From: JAIQET01 sp035542575
GTDB lineage: Bacteria > Acidobacteriota > Terriglobia > Terriglobales > Acidobacteriaceae
DNA length: 64,000 bases
Assembly (NCBI GenBank): GCA_035542575.1
Contig: DATKLE010000166.1
Location: forward strand, 62,001-126,000
Reading direction: 5' to 3'
Below the pieces are notes generated by a model, which searched no databases, had not been told where the DNA came from, and saw only the letters and a list, made by a program, of their open reading frames with translations. Positions 8,351 through 16,810 of the stretch are shown here, piece after piece. Position 1 is the first letter of the stretch, and every line of letters starts with the position of its first letter. A program made the position numbers and the translations under genes.

Positions 8351-9106
8351 TTATTCCTGCCGGTCGGAGATCGGCTGAATCTCGGGAGTCGTGTCGGTCT
8401 GGTCGGGTTGCTGTCCGGCCAGCGTCTTGGATTCGCGCCAGTCGGTGTAGTGGTCGGAGACCATGATGTGGAAGACCCACTGGCGACGCTCTTCTTCGGG
8501 TTCGATCAGGCCTAGATCCTTCAGGGGGAGCAGATACTGCTCCATCCACTTGATCTGCTGGCGGCTCATGCCGCGGCGTTGAATGTCGACCGTGATACCG
8601 GCCAGATGTGACGATGCCAGATCGCCTTCGGCTGGGGCCGCGTTACGGTTATGGCGGCGGAGCTTTTTTTGCACCTTCACCGTGCGCACCGCGGAGTTCA
8701 CTTGGATCTGCTGGTGGAATTCTTTGTAGTAAGCCTCGCTCAGATCGTCGACGAAGTCGCGGGTCCAGGGGCGACAGTAGCGGCGATCGGGGTCCAGCCG
8801 CGGGTCGAAGCGCAGCGTGGGGCCGGCGACGATCGGCACCAGATCTTCGCTGGCTTTGAGCTGCTCGAGTTCGTCATCGTCCTGGATGCGCGGCAGGTTG
8901 AGGCGGTCAATCTCTTCGTTCTGGCGCAGCAGCGAGTCACGCGACGGGCGGAACAGCGGGTTCCATCGCAGACGGCGCATGTGAACGCGGCGCACTGCGC
9001 TGCGGTGCGAGCGCGGCAGGGTATTGTGCAAGCCGAACGCGGGAATAGACAGAATCAGGCTCAGCAGAAGTAAGCGCTGCACGGCTCGCTGGGTCGTCGT
9101 CTTCAC
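8351..9106 (-). CDS. DUF5715-type exported protein with an M15 peptidase-like zinc motif
   Basis: Taken from a GTG at 9104-9106, the protein has 251 residues and starts with a signal-like segment (RLLLLSLILSIPAFG). The C-terminal half carries NSAVRT, then S165-x-H167-x2-G-x3-D174 (SSHLAGITVD), and a later His-213 in VFHIMV. This spacing matches the SxHxxGxxxD plus downstream His zinc ligands of M15 D-Ala-D-Ala/L,D-carboxypeptidases. The middle is rich in charged residues. A GAGGAG lies 12 bases before the GTG; an upstream ATG at 9223 would place 39 non-signal residues in front. The cell-wall peptidase role is inference from the motif. Confidence 0.65.
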   Translation of the reverse strand: MKTTTQRAVQRLLLLSLILSIPAFGLHNTLPRSHRSAVRRVHMRRLRWNPLFRPSRDSLLRQNEEIDRLNLPRIQDDDELEQLKASEDLVPIVAGPTLRFDPRLDPDRRYCRPWTRDFVDDLSEAYYKEFHQQIQVNSAVRTVKVQKKLRRHNRNAAPAEGDLASSHLAGITVDIQRRGMSRQQIKWMEQYLLPLKDLGLIEPEEERRQWVFHIMVSDHYTDWRESKTLAGQQPDQTDTTPEIQPISDRQE

Positions 9107-9506
9107 GAAGTGGCCTGACTCCTCAAACTGCCCGGCGCTTGAGCAGGGCATCAGTGTATAGCACATACGCAAGCAGCCGAGGTCAAATTCCAGCACGGGG
9201 GTTACCACGGAGTCGCCCCGCAATGGTTACCGCCGGTTACTTTGGGATCGGCGCCTGCCGTCCCTACCCTGTATGGAGCAACTGACATGCCGCCGCTTAC
9301 GCAGCTTTTCTTGGACTTGCGGCACGGGACAGCAAGGGAAATGGGAGCCGGTGGGAAATGATTTTCCCTCAGGATGACAATCGTTGTCACTGCACATCGC
9401 CCAGCTGCGTCAGGCAGGTTAGCAGGGCTGCGGGCATGACCTTTGGGCTAACGCCACGGTCATGCGGGGGCCTGCAGGGCGTGGCGCACGCCGTGCTCTC
9501 GGATCT
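9107..9506. other. Non-coding gap between sdhB and the DUF5715 gene
   Basis: No gene seen. At 9375-9389 there is a perfect palindrome TGACAA-tcg-TTGTCA, 269 bases upstream of the DUF5715 start on the minus strand. It looks like an operator for an unidentified dimeric regulator. The remaining sequence shows no terminator or ORF that I can support. Confidence 0.4.
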
Positions 9507-10253
9507 TCATTTCCGGAACAGATCGCCGATGGCCTGCTTCATGACTTCGCCGCCCACTTCGGCGATCGAGCGGGTCAGGGGGATGTCTTTGGGGCAGACC
9601 TCCACGCAATTCTGGGCGTAGCCGCACTCCTGGATGCCGCCGTCGCCCATGAGCGCCGCCAAGCGTTCGCGCTTCAGCGCGGCGCCCGTGGGGTGGGTGT
9701 TGAACAGGCGCACCTGGGAAATGGTGGCTGCGCCAACGAAGCCGGTGCCGTCATTGAATTGCGGACAGGCCTCCATGCAGCAACAGCACGAAATGCAGCG
9801 GGATAGCGGGTACGCCGCCTCCTGGTCCTGCATGGTCATGCGCGGTCCGGAACCGAGCGCATAGGTGCCATCGATCGGAACCCAGGCTTGCACCCGCTTG
9901 AGGTTCTCGAAAAGCACGCTGCGGTCCACGGCCAGATCGCGGACGAGTGGGAACTTGGAGAGCGGTTCCAGGCGAATGGGCTGATCGAGTTTGTCCACCA
10001 GAGCCGAACACGCCATGCGAGCACGCCCATTGATGACCATGGCGCAGGAGCCGCAGACCTCCTCCAGGCAGTTGGAGTCGTAGGTGATGGGTGTGGTCGG
10101 CTTGCCGTCGCGGGTGACTGGGTTGGCGGCAATCTCCATCAACGAGGAGGTGACGTTCATGCCCGGCTTCCAGGTCAGTGCGAACTCCTCCCAGTATGCC
10201 TTGGCTTCGGGGTTGGCCTGGCGTTTGATCTTGAAGATGACGAGGTTGGCCAT
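9507..10253 (-). CDS. sdhB: Succinate dehydrogenase iron-sulfur subunit
   Basis: The 248-residue electron-transfer subunit of complex II. It passes electrons from the flavoprotein to quinone through three Fe-S clusters. The [2Fe-2S] ligands are in NCLEEVCGSC plus MAC (about residues 61-82). The [4Fe-4S] and [3Fe-4S] ligands are in CISCCCCMEACP (about 153-164) and NCVEVCPKDIP (about 216-226). The first C-terminal motif carries an unusual run of four Cys. Unlike most sdh operons, sdhB is separated from sdhA by about 380 bases that contain a small gene on the other strand, so sdhB may need its own promoter or read-through. Confidence 0.94.
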   Translation of the reverse strand: MANLVIFKIKRQANPEAKAYWEEFALTWKPGMNVTSSLMEIAANPVTRDGKPTTPITYDSNCLEEVCGSCAMVINGRARMACSALVDKLDQPIRLEPLSKFPLVRDLAVDRSVLFENLKRVQAWVPIDGTYALGSGPRMTMQDQEAAYPLSRCISCCCCMEACPQFNDGTGFVGAATISQVRLFNTHPTGAALKRERLAALMGDGGIQECGYAQNCVEVCPKDIPLTRSIAEVGGEVMKQAIGDLFRK

Positions 10254-10343
10254 AAGAGCGTCTTATATCATGCGGTGCGTTAGGGATTGTACGTAAGTGA
10301 TTGATGAAACGCCTTGTATCGTGAGTATGCAAGACCTTGCATC

Positions 10344-10372
10344 TTGACAGGCTGGCGTCTGTCCACCACAAT
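10344..10372 (+). promoter_or_regulatory. Sigma-70-type promoter for the small sdh-internal ORF
   Basis: TTGACA at 10344-10349, a 17-base spacer, and CACAAT at 10367-10372. The -35 box is a perfect match and the -10 matches at four of six positions. A start near 10379 would give a leader of about 29 bases before the ATG at 10408. It points against the sdh genes. Confidence 0.55.
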
Positions 10373-10407
10373 GCTGGTGCTTTGCTCTCAAAGTGGGGGA
10401 GTGGTTT

Positions 10408-10566
10408 ATGTCCAGCCTAGGAATCGAGAAGACATCGCAGGCCGCGCCTGCGAAAGACAAAGGCCGCTGGGACACGCTGATCGTGGTGGGTCTCGGGCTC
10501 GTCATCGCTTTCTTTTCAATCGTCACCATCAACAACGGCTACATGCTGCTCTTCAGTCGGCGCTGA
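10408..10566 (+). CDS. Small single-pass membrane protein (52 aa) antisense within the sdh cluster
   Basis: A 52-codon frame starting MSSLGIEKTSQAAPAKDKGR and ending with a basic tail SRR. Residues of about 22-48 form one hydrophobic helix (LIVVGLGLVIAFFSIVTI and beyond). The N-terminal part is polar with several Lys. GGGGGAG lies about 8 bases before the ATG, and a good promoter lies just upstream at 10344-10372. It sits in the gap between sdhA and sdhB but on the opposite strand. The composition is protein-like. Function is unknown; possibilities include a small accessory or assembly peptide for a respiratory complex, or an unrelated insertion. Confidence 0.6.
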   Translation: MSSLGIEKTSQAAPAKDKGRWDTLIVVGLGLVIAFFSIVTINNGYMLLFSRR

Positions 10567-10632
10567 TCAACACGGCTTACCTTTCCTCTCCCGCCGGTAT
10601 CTGCCGTGTTTCACAACTCCGGGGGGGGTGCG

Positions 10633-12402
10633 TCAGTATTTCCGCGTGCGCGGCGGAAGCAGCGAAACGTCCACCGGCTCAAATTCAAATTTGGGCTCGT
10701 CGGCATCCGGGGCGAAGGTCGCCTTGGTGGTTTTCAGCCAGTTTTTGTCATCGCGCTCGGGAAAGTCCGGTTTGTAATGGGCGCCGCGTGACTCATCGCG
10801 CATGGCCGCGCCCTGCGCAATTACCCGCGCCAGTTGTAGCATGTTGTAGAGCTGGCGGGCGAAAGCCACGGTGGTATTGGCCCACTGCGAGCGGTCGCTC
10901 AGATTGATCTTCTGGAAGCGCTGCAGCAATTCCACCAGCTTCGCGTCGGTTGCTTTCAGCGGCTTGTTGTAGCGGATGACAGTGCAATCCTTGGTCATCA
11001 CGTCACCCAGTTCACGCCACAACAGGAATGGATTCTCCGACCCATTGGCGGTCATCAGAGCGGCGTTGATTTCTTCTTGACGCCTGCGCTCGGCTTCGAA
11101 GTGGCCATTGGCGGGCGCCGCCGAGGCGTTGCAAGCGTACTGCACCGCCGCGGGGCCGCCGACGAATCCGCCATAGATGCATGAGACCAGGGAGTTGGCG
11201 CCGAGGCGATTGGCGCCGTGATACTGGTACTCGCATTCGCCGACAGCATAGATCCCGGGAATGTTGGTGGCCTGGTTGTAGTCCACCCAGAGACCGCCCA
11301 TGGTGTAGTGCATGCCGGGGAATATCTTCATGGGGGTGTCGCGGGGATCGTCGCCCACGAACTTCTCGTAGATCTCGAGAATACCTTCCAGCTTGCGATC
11401 GAGAATCTTGCGGTCAATGTGGGTGAGGTCGAGATAGACCATGGGCTTGCCATCAATGCCCAGGTTGTGCTCGTAGACGACTTTGTGAATGGCGCGGGTG
11501 GCGACGTCGCGCGGCACCAGGTTGCCGTACTTGGGATACCACTCCTCCAGGAAATACCATCGTTCTTTTTCCGGAATGGATTTGGGATCGCGCTTGTCGC
11601 CGGGAGTTTTCGGAACCCAGACGCGTCCGCCTTCGCCGCGCGCCGATTCCGACATCAGGCGGAGTTTGTCTTCGCCGGGAATCGAAGTGGGGTGCACCTG
11701 GATGAACTCGCCATTGGCGTAATAGCAACCCTGCTGGTAGACGGCGGACTGAGCGGAGCCGGTACAGACGACGGAGTTGGTGGACTTGCCAAAGATGGCC
11801 CCGATGCCACCGGTGGCCAAAATGATGGCATCGGCGGGGAAGGTGCGGATCTCCATCGAGCGCAAGTCCATGGCGCAGATGCCACGGCAGACGCGGCTGC
11901 CATCGAGCACCGCCGACAAGAATTCCCAGTGCTCGTATTTCTTGACCTTGCCCTCCGACTCGTAGCGGCGCACCTGCTCGTCGAGCGCGTAGAGGAGTTG
12001 CTGGCCGGTGGTAGCGCCGGCGAAGGCGGTGCGGTTGTAGAGGGTGCCTCCAAAGCGGCGGAAGTCGAGCACGCCCTCGGGAGTGCGGTTGAAGGGCACG
12101 CCCATGCGGTCGAGCAGGTCAATGATGCCGGGGGCGGCCTCGCACATATCTTTGACCGGCGGCTGGTTGGCGAGGAAGTCTCCGCCGTAGATGGTGTCGT
12201 CAAAGTGCTGCCAGGTGGAGTCGCCCTCGCCTTTGAGGTTCTTAGCAGCGTTGATGCCGCCCTGGGCACAGACGGAGTGGGAACGCTTGACGGGCACGAT
12301 GGAGAACAGGTCCACCTGTCCGCCCACTTCGGCGATTTTGATGACGGCCGACAGTCCCGCGAGGCCGCCGCCGATTACGATGATCTTCGGGTTTGAGGCC
12401 AT
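10633..12402 (-). CDS. sdhA: Succinate dehydrogenase / fumarate reductase flavoprotein subunit
   Basis: The 589-residue catalytic subunit of complex II, oxidising succinate to fumarate with covalent FAD. The FAD-binding dinucleotide fold is at the N-terminus (IIVIGGGLAGLSAVIK). HSVCAQGGINAA holds the His that attaches FAD (about residue 40). Active-site regions include HPTSIPG and GGLWVDYN. The size and sequence are of the B-type (non-proteobacterial) class that pairs with a single five-helix cytochrome b subunit. The ATG at 12402 gives the family-typical start, though no Shine-Dalgarno is obvious. A TTG at 12438, just after sdhC, is possible. Confidence 0.94.
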   Translation of the reverse strand: MASNPKIIVIGGGLAGLSAVIKIAEVGGQVDLFSIVPVKRSHSVCAQGGINAAKNLKGEGDSTWQHFDDTIYGGDFLANQPPVKDMCEAAPGIIDLLDRMGVPFNRTPEGVLDFRRFGGTLYNRTAFAGATTGQQLLYALDEQVRRYESEGKVKKYEHWEFLSAVLDGSRVCRGICAMDLRSMEIRTFPADAIILATGGIGAIFGKSTNSVVCTGSAQSAVYQQGCYYANGEFIQVHPTSIPGEDKLRLMSESARGEGGRVWVPKTPGDKRDPKSIPEKERWYFLEEWYPKYGNLVPRDVATRAIHKVVYEHNLGIDGKPMVYLDLTHIDRKILDRKLEGILEIYEKFVGDDPRDTPMKIFPGMHYTMGGLWVDYNQATNIPGIYAVGECEYQYHGANRLGANSLVSCIYGGFVGGPAAVQYACNASAAPANGHFEAERRRQEEINAALMTANGSENPFLLWRELGDVMTKDCTVIRYNKPLKATDAKLVELLQRFQKINLSDRSQWANTTVAFARQLYNMLQLARVIAQGAAMRDESRGAHYKPDFPERDDKNWLKTTKATFAPDADEPKFEFEPVDVSLLPPRTRKY

Positions 12403-12444
12403 TATGAGTAACAGTTCTGGCGGCGTCAGGCCGCCCAAAAACTT

Positions 12445-13176
12445 CTAGTGTTGCATCAGAGTAAGAGTTGATCCTGGTTCCGGCGGCACGTATCGGAAAA
12501 ACGCCGACAGCCCGTACACCCCGATGCCGGCCATACCCAGGCCGATCAGCAGACAGATGTAGCCGAGACGCCGGCGGGCGCGGTCGCCGGTGGTAATCCC
12601 CCACTTGGCACAGAACAGCCAGATGCCGTAAGCAAAGTGCCAGGAGGCAGCCAGCACTCCGATGAAGTAAAACACCGCGACCCAGGGGTGTCCGTACAGG
12701 GCGCGATACACCTTGTCGAAGCCGGCGTCGGGTTCGGTGGCCAGATGCACGCCGGTGAAGCGCATCGTCCAGGTGTGGTACAGGATGTAGGCAAAGGCAA
12801 CGCCACCCGTCCAGCGCTGCATGGTGTACATCCAGTTGCCCATCCAGGGATAATCGCCGGCATTGCCTTCGCCGCGATACCAGATCCAGACCCCGTACAG
12901 GCCGTGATACAGGATGGGGAGAAAAATCAGTCCCCATTCCAGGAAGAGCACGAACGGCAGGCTGTTCAAGAAACGAACCGTGGCGTTATAGGCGGCGGGA
13001 CCCTTCATGGCCTCGGAGTTGGAGATGTAATGCTCGACCAGAAAGGCGCCGATGGGAACGATGCCGCTGAGCGAATGCAGGCGGCGCAGCAGGAAGGAAT
13101 ATCCTTGCCCGGCGCGCAGCGGAGCAACTCCGGCTTTCACCCTGATCGCCGCCGGAGAACTGGCAGTTGCAGCCAC
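12445..13176 (-). CDS. sdhC: Succinate dehydrogenase cytochrome b558 subunit
   Basis: A 243-residue membrane anchor with about five transmembrane helices, typical of the Bacillus/Bacteroidetes B-type complex II that needs no SdhD. Conserved heme-ligand candidates are the His in RRLHSLSG (about 34), VEHYISNS (about 48), LYHTW and ASWHFAYG. It reduces menaquinone at the membrane. The GTG start at 13176 has AAGGAG seven bases upstream. It is the first gene of the sdh cluster, 43 bases before the sdhA start, and has a clear promoter at 13219-13248. Confidence 0.92.
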   Translation of the reverse strand: MAATASSPAAIRVKAGVAPLRAGQGYSFLLRRLHSLSGIVPIGAFLVEHYISNSEAMKGPAAYNATVRFLNSLPFVLFLEWGLIFLPILYHGLYGVWIWYRGEGNAGDYPWMGNWMYTMQRWTGGVAFAYILYHTWTMRFTGVHLATEPDAGFDKVYRALYGHPWVAVFYFIGVLAASWHFAYGIWLFCAKWGITTGDRARRRLGYICLLIGLGMAGIGVYGLSAFFRYVPPEPGSTLTLMQH

Positions 13177-13218
13177 AGAACGCTCCTTATAAGTTCAACG
13201 ATGACAAAAGAACCTTTC

Positions 13219-13248
13219 ATTATCTTGGCGGGAGAGAAGGGAAGTCAA
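13219..13248 (-). promoter_or_regulatory. Promoter of the sdhCA operon
   Basis: Read on the minus strand: TTGACT at 13248-13243, an 18-base spacer, and GATAAT at 13224-13219. Both boxes match sigma-70 at five of six positions. The predicted start near 13212 gives a 5' leader of about 36 bases before the sdhC GTG. Confidence 0.6.
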
Positions 13249-13260
13249 GAAAGAGAAGGT

Positions 13261-13887
13261 TCATAAAGTGGAAGGATGCTGGTCGCACCATTCCAGGAAG
13301 CAGCGGAAGGCGGCGCCGCGGTGGCTGTAGTTGGCTTTTTCCGGCGCGGGGAGTTCCGCGAAAGTCTTGCCGATCTGCGGGAAGTAGAACAGCGGATCAT
13401 AGCCGAATCCGTTGTGGCCTCGCGGCGTGTCGAGGATGATGCCTTCCGCTTTGCCGTGGAAGACGGCACGTGTCTGGCCATCGCGCGCGGCGGCGATCAC
13501 GCAGACGAACCGGCCCGTACGCTTTTCGAGGGGAATGCTCTGCAGTTCGCGAATGAGGCGCGCGTTGTTGGCGTCGTCGGCGGTATTGTTTTCCGCCTTG
13601 TGGGGTTCGGCGGCGGCGTAGCGGGCGGAGTGCACGCCGGGGGCACCGCCCAGCGCGTCGACTTCCAGACCGGAGTCGTCGGCCAGCACGATTTGTCCCG
13701 GGGCGAAGCGGCTGTAGAACTCGGCTTTCTTGCGGGCGTTGGCTTCGAAGGTGAGGCCGTCTTCGACCACGGCAGGCAGGGAAGCAAAGGCCGGCAGCGA
13801 AGCGATTTCGATGCTATGCGACAGGGCCGCCCCGGCAAAGTCGCGCAGCTTGCCGGGATTGGAGGTGGCGACTAGGATTCGTCTCAC
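13261..13887 (-). CDS. rdgB: XTP/dITP pyrophosphatase (RdgB/HAM1 family)
   Basis: A 208-residue house-cleaning enzyme that hydrolyses XTP, dITP and ITP to the monophosphates and keeps deaminated purines out of DNA and RNA. Conserved blocks are ILVATSNPGKLRDF (residues 4-17), FEANARKKAEF (about 48-58), VLADDSGLEVDALGGAPGVHSARYA (from about 67) with the catalytic Asp, and GHNGFGYDPLF (about 158-168). The length is normal. It lies upstream of the sdh operon on the same strand, but the sdhC promoter sits between the two. Confidence 0.94.
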   Translation of the reverse strand: MRRILVATSNPGKLRDFAGAALSHSIEIASLPAFASLPAVVEDGLTFEANARKKAEFYSRFAPGQIVLADDSGLEVDALGGAPGVHSARYAAAEPHKAENNTADDANNARLIRELQSIPLEKRTGRFVCVIAAARDGQTRAVFHGKAEGIILDTPRGHNGFGYDPLFYFPQIGKTFAELPAPEKANYSHRGAAFRCFLEWCDQHPSTL

Positions 13888-13894
13888 CGGAAGA

Positions 13895-13975
13895 TTAAAC
13901 CACGGGGGACACAGAGGACACAGGGGGACAAGTACTTAAACCACAGAGGACACCGAGGACACGGAGTACAAGCGG
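13895..13975. repeat. Low-complexity imperfect tandem repeat (ACAGAGGACAC type)
   Basis: Units such as CCACGGGGGACACAGAGGACAC and CCACAGAGGACACCGAGGACAC recur with slight changes. Related short tracts are at 32920-32960 and 59215-59245. The 3' end of the membrane-protein gene runs into this element, so its last codons (SSVSSVV) are repeat-derived. Confidence 0.6.
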
Positions 13976-15840
13976 GCTAGTGACCAGTTACGATCGCTTG
14001 GTTTTGTTCTGCGGATCAGGAACCCGGCAAGAAGAACGACGATTGCAAGCATGGAGATCACTCCCCCTGCAGTCCGGTCCCAGGTGCGAATGAAGGTCAG
14101 CTGCACGCGGTTCTTGCCGGCTGTAACGGGAATCATCATCTGGCCGGTGATCTCGCGGGTCTCAGCGGCAACAGGGTGGCCATTCACCTCCGCTTTCCAG
14201 GCCGGATAGTCGAAGAGACGCAATACCAGTTTGCCGGGAGCGGTTACGTCCGCGGAGAATGACTTCGCCTCCGGGTCCCATTGCTGGATGTTGATCCGCG
14301 CCTCGCCGTCACCTTCCAGCGTTACCCGCGGCGCGTCTTGCTTAATCTCGTAGGGATCGACGCCGGCGGGAACATATTCATCCGTCCCTTCATGGCCCAC
14401 GCCTTTCGCAATGTTGGCGCGCATCTCATCGATGTCGGCGGCAGTATCCCACCAGGGAGGTTGTACACGCTGCCAGACCAGAACGATCACCACCAGCATG
14501 AGGCAACAGAGCAGCAAGCGCGGCAGCCACCGCCGCCAGGCCATGCTGATCAAAATCGCAAAGGCTACATTCAGGCACAAGAGCCAGCGCCAGGGCAGTT
14601 GCAGGAAGCGCAACTGGGGAAGATATCGCCATGCGAGGAAGGTGCCAGAAAACATGAGCAGCGTGGCGGCTGCGGCCCAGGCGTAGAGTGCGACGCGCAG
14701 AGCTTTTCCCTCGGGGCTATAGACACGGTCTTCCGAGTTCAAGCGGGACATTCGTAACAAGCCTACAGCGCCGGCCAACAACACCATCTCCGCGGCCGCC
14801 ACCAGGGACACCAGGAGGTTGAAGCGGTTGTGGTCGGGATCGTTGATAAGGGTAAACAGGAAATTGTCCTGGGGACGCACGCCCGGGGCCAGCACTTCGG
14901 ATATGTTCACCCACTTCTGCTCGTAGGCAGCAGGGAAAACATAGAAAGCCGCGAGCCCCATGCCGAGCAGCACAGCAAGGCCTGCCCAGAGCAAGACTCG
15001 CGGTGAGCGCCGAGCCAGCGCAACCACAACTGCCAGCAGCGCCAGCGAATACGTCACCATCACCGCCGCGGGAGCGTTGGTCAGCCAGGCTGCGGCCACG
15101 ATCAGGCTGAGCGGAGCGATCGCTTTGCGTCCCTCTTGCTCTGCGCGCAGCACGCATAGGAGCAGCAACGGGAGCAGCGCTCCCGCCAGCAACTCGGCGA
15201 ATGCGCTGCGCCAGTAGACGATCACGAGGTAGTAGGGATTGGCAGCGTAGAGAGCGGCGGCGAAGAGTGCGTCTCGGCGCGGCAGCCATCGCTGGGCTAA
15301 GAGAAACATGGAGCAGCCGGAGAGCGTCAAGGCCAGCCAGACAAAAGCTCCAGGCACAGCCCTCCAGGGCAGCAGCGCGCCTAGGGCAGCTCCCAGCATC
15401 CAGGAGAGTGGGGGATAAAACACAAACCGCGCTTCGCCGTAGCCGTAATGTGCCCATGCTGCCCAGCGTGGGTAGACGATCCCTTGTCGCCATTGCTGCA
15501 ACACTTCCATCCAAGAATTAACGTGGAACTCGAAGTCGTGCCCGGAAGGGTTGCCAAGAAAGAAGAAGGGCAGAATCACCAGAAAGGCTATAGCCATGAG
15601 AGTGAGCACGGGCCCGGGGAAGAGCGCAGTGGCACGAACTGCTTCTCGCGCAAACCGGTCCGATGGCGCAGGTTCTGAGGAGCGGACGGTCGAGGTGAAA
15701 ATGGCTTTTCTCCGCGAGAGGGGGCGAGCTATCCCCCACAACCGACTGGCCGCCCCGAGCAATGTCGAAGAGGCGGCGTTATGACGATTGTTGCTTAAGC
15801 CGCCCAAATGAGCAATGAGGCGGGCCGGGGCCCGCCTCAA
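13936..15840 (-). CDS. Large multi-pass membrane protein (YfhO / PTPS-related-like)
   Basis: A 634-residue integral membrane protein with about 12 hydrophobic helices from residue 75 to 470, then a soluble domain (about 480-590) and one last helix (about 595-612). It resembles bacterial YfhO and 6-pyruvoyl-tetrahydropterin synthase-related membrane proteins, a GT-C-like glycosyltransferase-shaped group. GHDFEFHVNSW after the first helix would match the acidic-loop motif of such folds. The N-terminal 60 residues are Arg-rich and not convincing, so the true start may be internal. The C-terminus is generated by a repeat. A role in envelope polymer synthesis is inference. Confidence 0.65.
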   Translation of the reverse strand: MRRAPARLIAHLGGLSNNRHNAASSTLLGAASRLWGIARPLSRRKAIFTSTVRSSEPAPSDRFAREAVRATALFPGPVLTLMAIAFLVILPFFFLGNPSGHDFEFHVNSWMEVLQQWRQGIVYPRWAAWAHYGYGEARFVFYPPLSWMLGAALGALLPWRAVPGAFVWLALTLSGCSMFLLAQRWLPRRDALFAAALYAANPYYLVIVYWRSAFAELLAGALLPLLLLCVLRAEQEGRKAIAPLSLIVAAAWLTNAPAAVMVTYSLALLAVVVALARRSPRVLLWAGLAVLLGMGLAAFYVFPAAYEQKWVNISEVLAPGVRPQDNFLFTLINDPDHNRFNLLVSLVAAAEMVLLAGAVGLLRMSRLNSEDRVYSPEGKALRVALYAWAAAATLLMFSGTFLAWRYLPQLRFLQLPWRWLLCLNVAFAILISMAWRRWLPRLLLCCLMLVVIVLVWQRVQPPWWDTAADIDEMRANIAKGVGHEGTDEYVPAGVDPYEIKQDAPRVTLEGDGEARINIQQWDPEAKSFSADVTAPGKLVLRLFDYPAWKAEVNGHPVAAETREITGQMMIPVTAGKNRVQLTFIRTWDRTAGGVISMLAIVVLLAGFLIRRTKPSDRNWSLARLYSVSSVSSVV

Positions 15841-15858
15841 GTGAATTCACAGATCGCC

Positions 15859-16746
15859 TCAGCCGCGTACCGTCAACACCGGACAATGAGCGCGACAGAC
15901 GACTTCGTACGCTGTGGCCCAAGGCAGGTGCGCCGAGGTGCGGGGTGAAGCCGTGGCCCGCACACCCATGACAACGAGGTCGGCTTGGCGCTCTTCGGCG
16001 ACCTTCAGGATGCCGTCAGCGGGGAACTCGAAGCGCACGACAAACTCGGGTTGGCACCAGTCGGAGGCATCGGGTGGTATCAATTTCTCCAGGCGCCGGC
16101 GCGCTCCCTCCTGCACATCCTCCTGTTGCTGCACCGGAACCAGGGGAATAGTGTGCAGGAGCATTAGTTGGGCATTGTTTTCCTCCGCCATCGACAAGGC
16201 ATAGGGCAGCGCCTTGAGCGATCCGGCAGAGAAGTCGGTGGCGAACAGAATGCGTTTCCAGTTCTCAAACTGGACCGTGGGGCGGGCCGCATTCGGGCCC
16301 ACGGTCAGCACCGGGCAAGGGGCAAGGCGGAAGATCTGCTCGGCGGCGGAGCCCAGCACCAGCTTTTTTAGTCCCTTCCGGCCGTGGGTGCCGAGAACCA
16401 CCAGGTCAATGTCGTGCCGGCGAATCAAGTCGGAAAGCACGTCCCAGAGCTCGCCCTGTTCCAGGACCGTCTCGTGCACAACTCCGGGCAGCGGGTCGGT
16501 GCGCAAAAAAGCCGTCATCTTGTTCTGCGCCTGCTGCCAGTTGAGGTTCATGTTCAACGGCGCCGCGTCCAGGGGGACGCTGAGCGCCGGCTCAGGCGGC
16601 ACCGAATGCGCCACAACCACCTTGGAACCGTACCAGCGAACCAGGGCCTGCACGTAGGGCAAAGCCGCTTCGGACGCCAGGGAGAAATCGGTGGTGAAGA
16701 GAATGGTCTTGAGGGAGAGACGGAGGTTGGCTTGGAGCATTGGCAT
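15859..16746 (-). CDS. Tandem universal stress protein (two UspA domains)
   Basis: A 295-residue protein with two UspA folds, about residues 10-145 and 160-293. The first has ILFTTDFSLASEAALPY and VVLGTHGRKGLKKLVLGSAAEQI, which fits the ATP-binding G-2x-G-9x-G-S/T pattern. The second begins ILFATDFSAGSLKALPY, and its ending VVMGVRATAS is degenerate, so only the first domain probably binds nucleotide. The ATG at 16746 has AGGAGG six bases upstream, better than the longer in-frame start at 16773. A -10 box at 16784-16789 and a CRP-type site at 16811-16826 suggest activation by a CRP/FNR-family regulator. Confidence 0.88.
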   Translation of the reverse strand: MPMLQANLRLSLKTILFTTDFSLASEAALPYVQALVRWYGSKVVVAHSVPPEPALSVPLDAAPLNMNLNWQQAQNKMTAFLRTDPLPGVVHETVLEQGELWDVLSDLIRRHDIDLVVLGTHGRKGLKKLVLGSAAEQIFRLAPCPVLTVGPNAARPTVQFENWKRILFATDFSAGSLKALPYALSMAEENNAQLMLLHTIPLVPVQQQEDVQEGARRRLEKLIPPDASDWCQPEFVVRFEFPADGILKVAEERQADLVVMGVRATASPRTSAHLPWATAYEVVCRAHCPVLTVRG

Positions 16747-16783
16747 GGCACACCTCCTCGCACGCGGGAGCATCGCTAGCTCT

Positions 16784-16789
16784 TCTATA
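16784..16789 (-). promoter_or_regulatory. -10 box of the universal stress gene
   Basis: TATAGA on the minus strand. A start seven bases downstream (about 16777) would lie 31 bases before the ATG and would put the centre of the upstream palindrome at -41.5, the class II activator position. No good -35 is present, which agrees with activator dependence. Confidence 0.5.
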
Positions 16790-16810
16790 CCCCGATAGTT
16801 ACGAACTTGC

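Noticed and set aside
11218..12396. Long plus-strand open frame (about 390 codons) across sdhA
   Set aside because: It is the antisense shadow of a well-conserved sdhA; its composition (Val/Gly/His/Asp runs) is typical of high-GC antisense frames.
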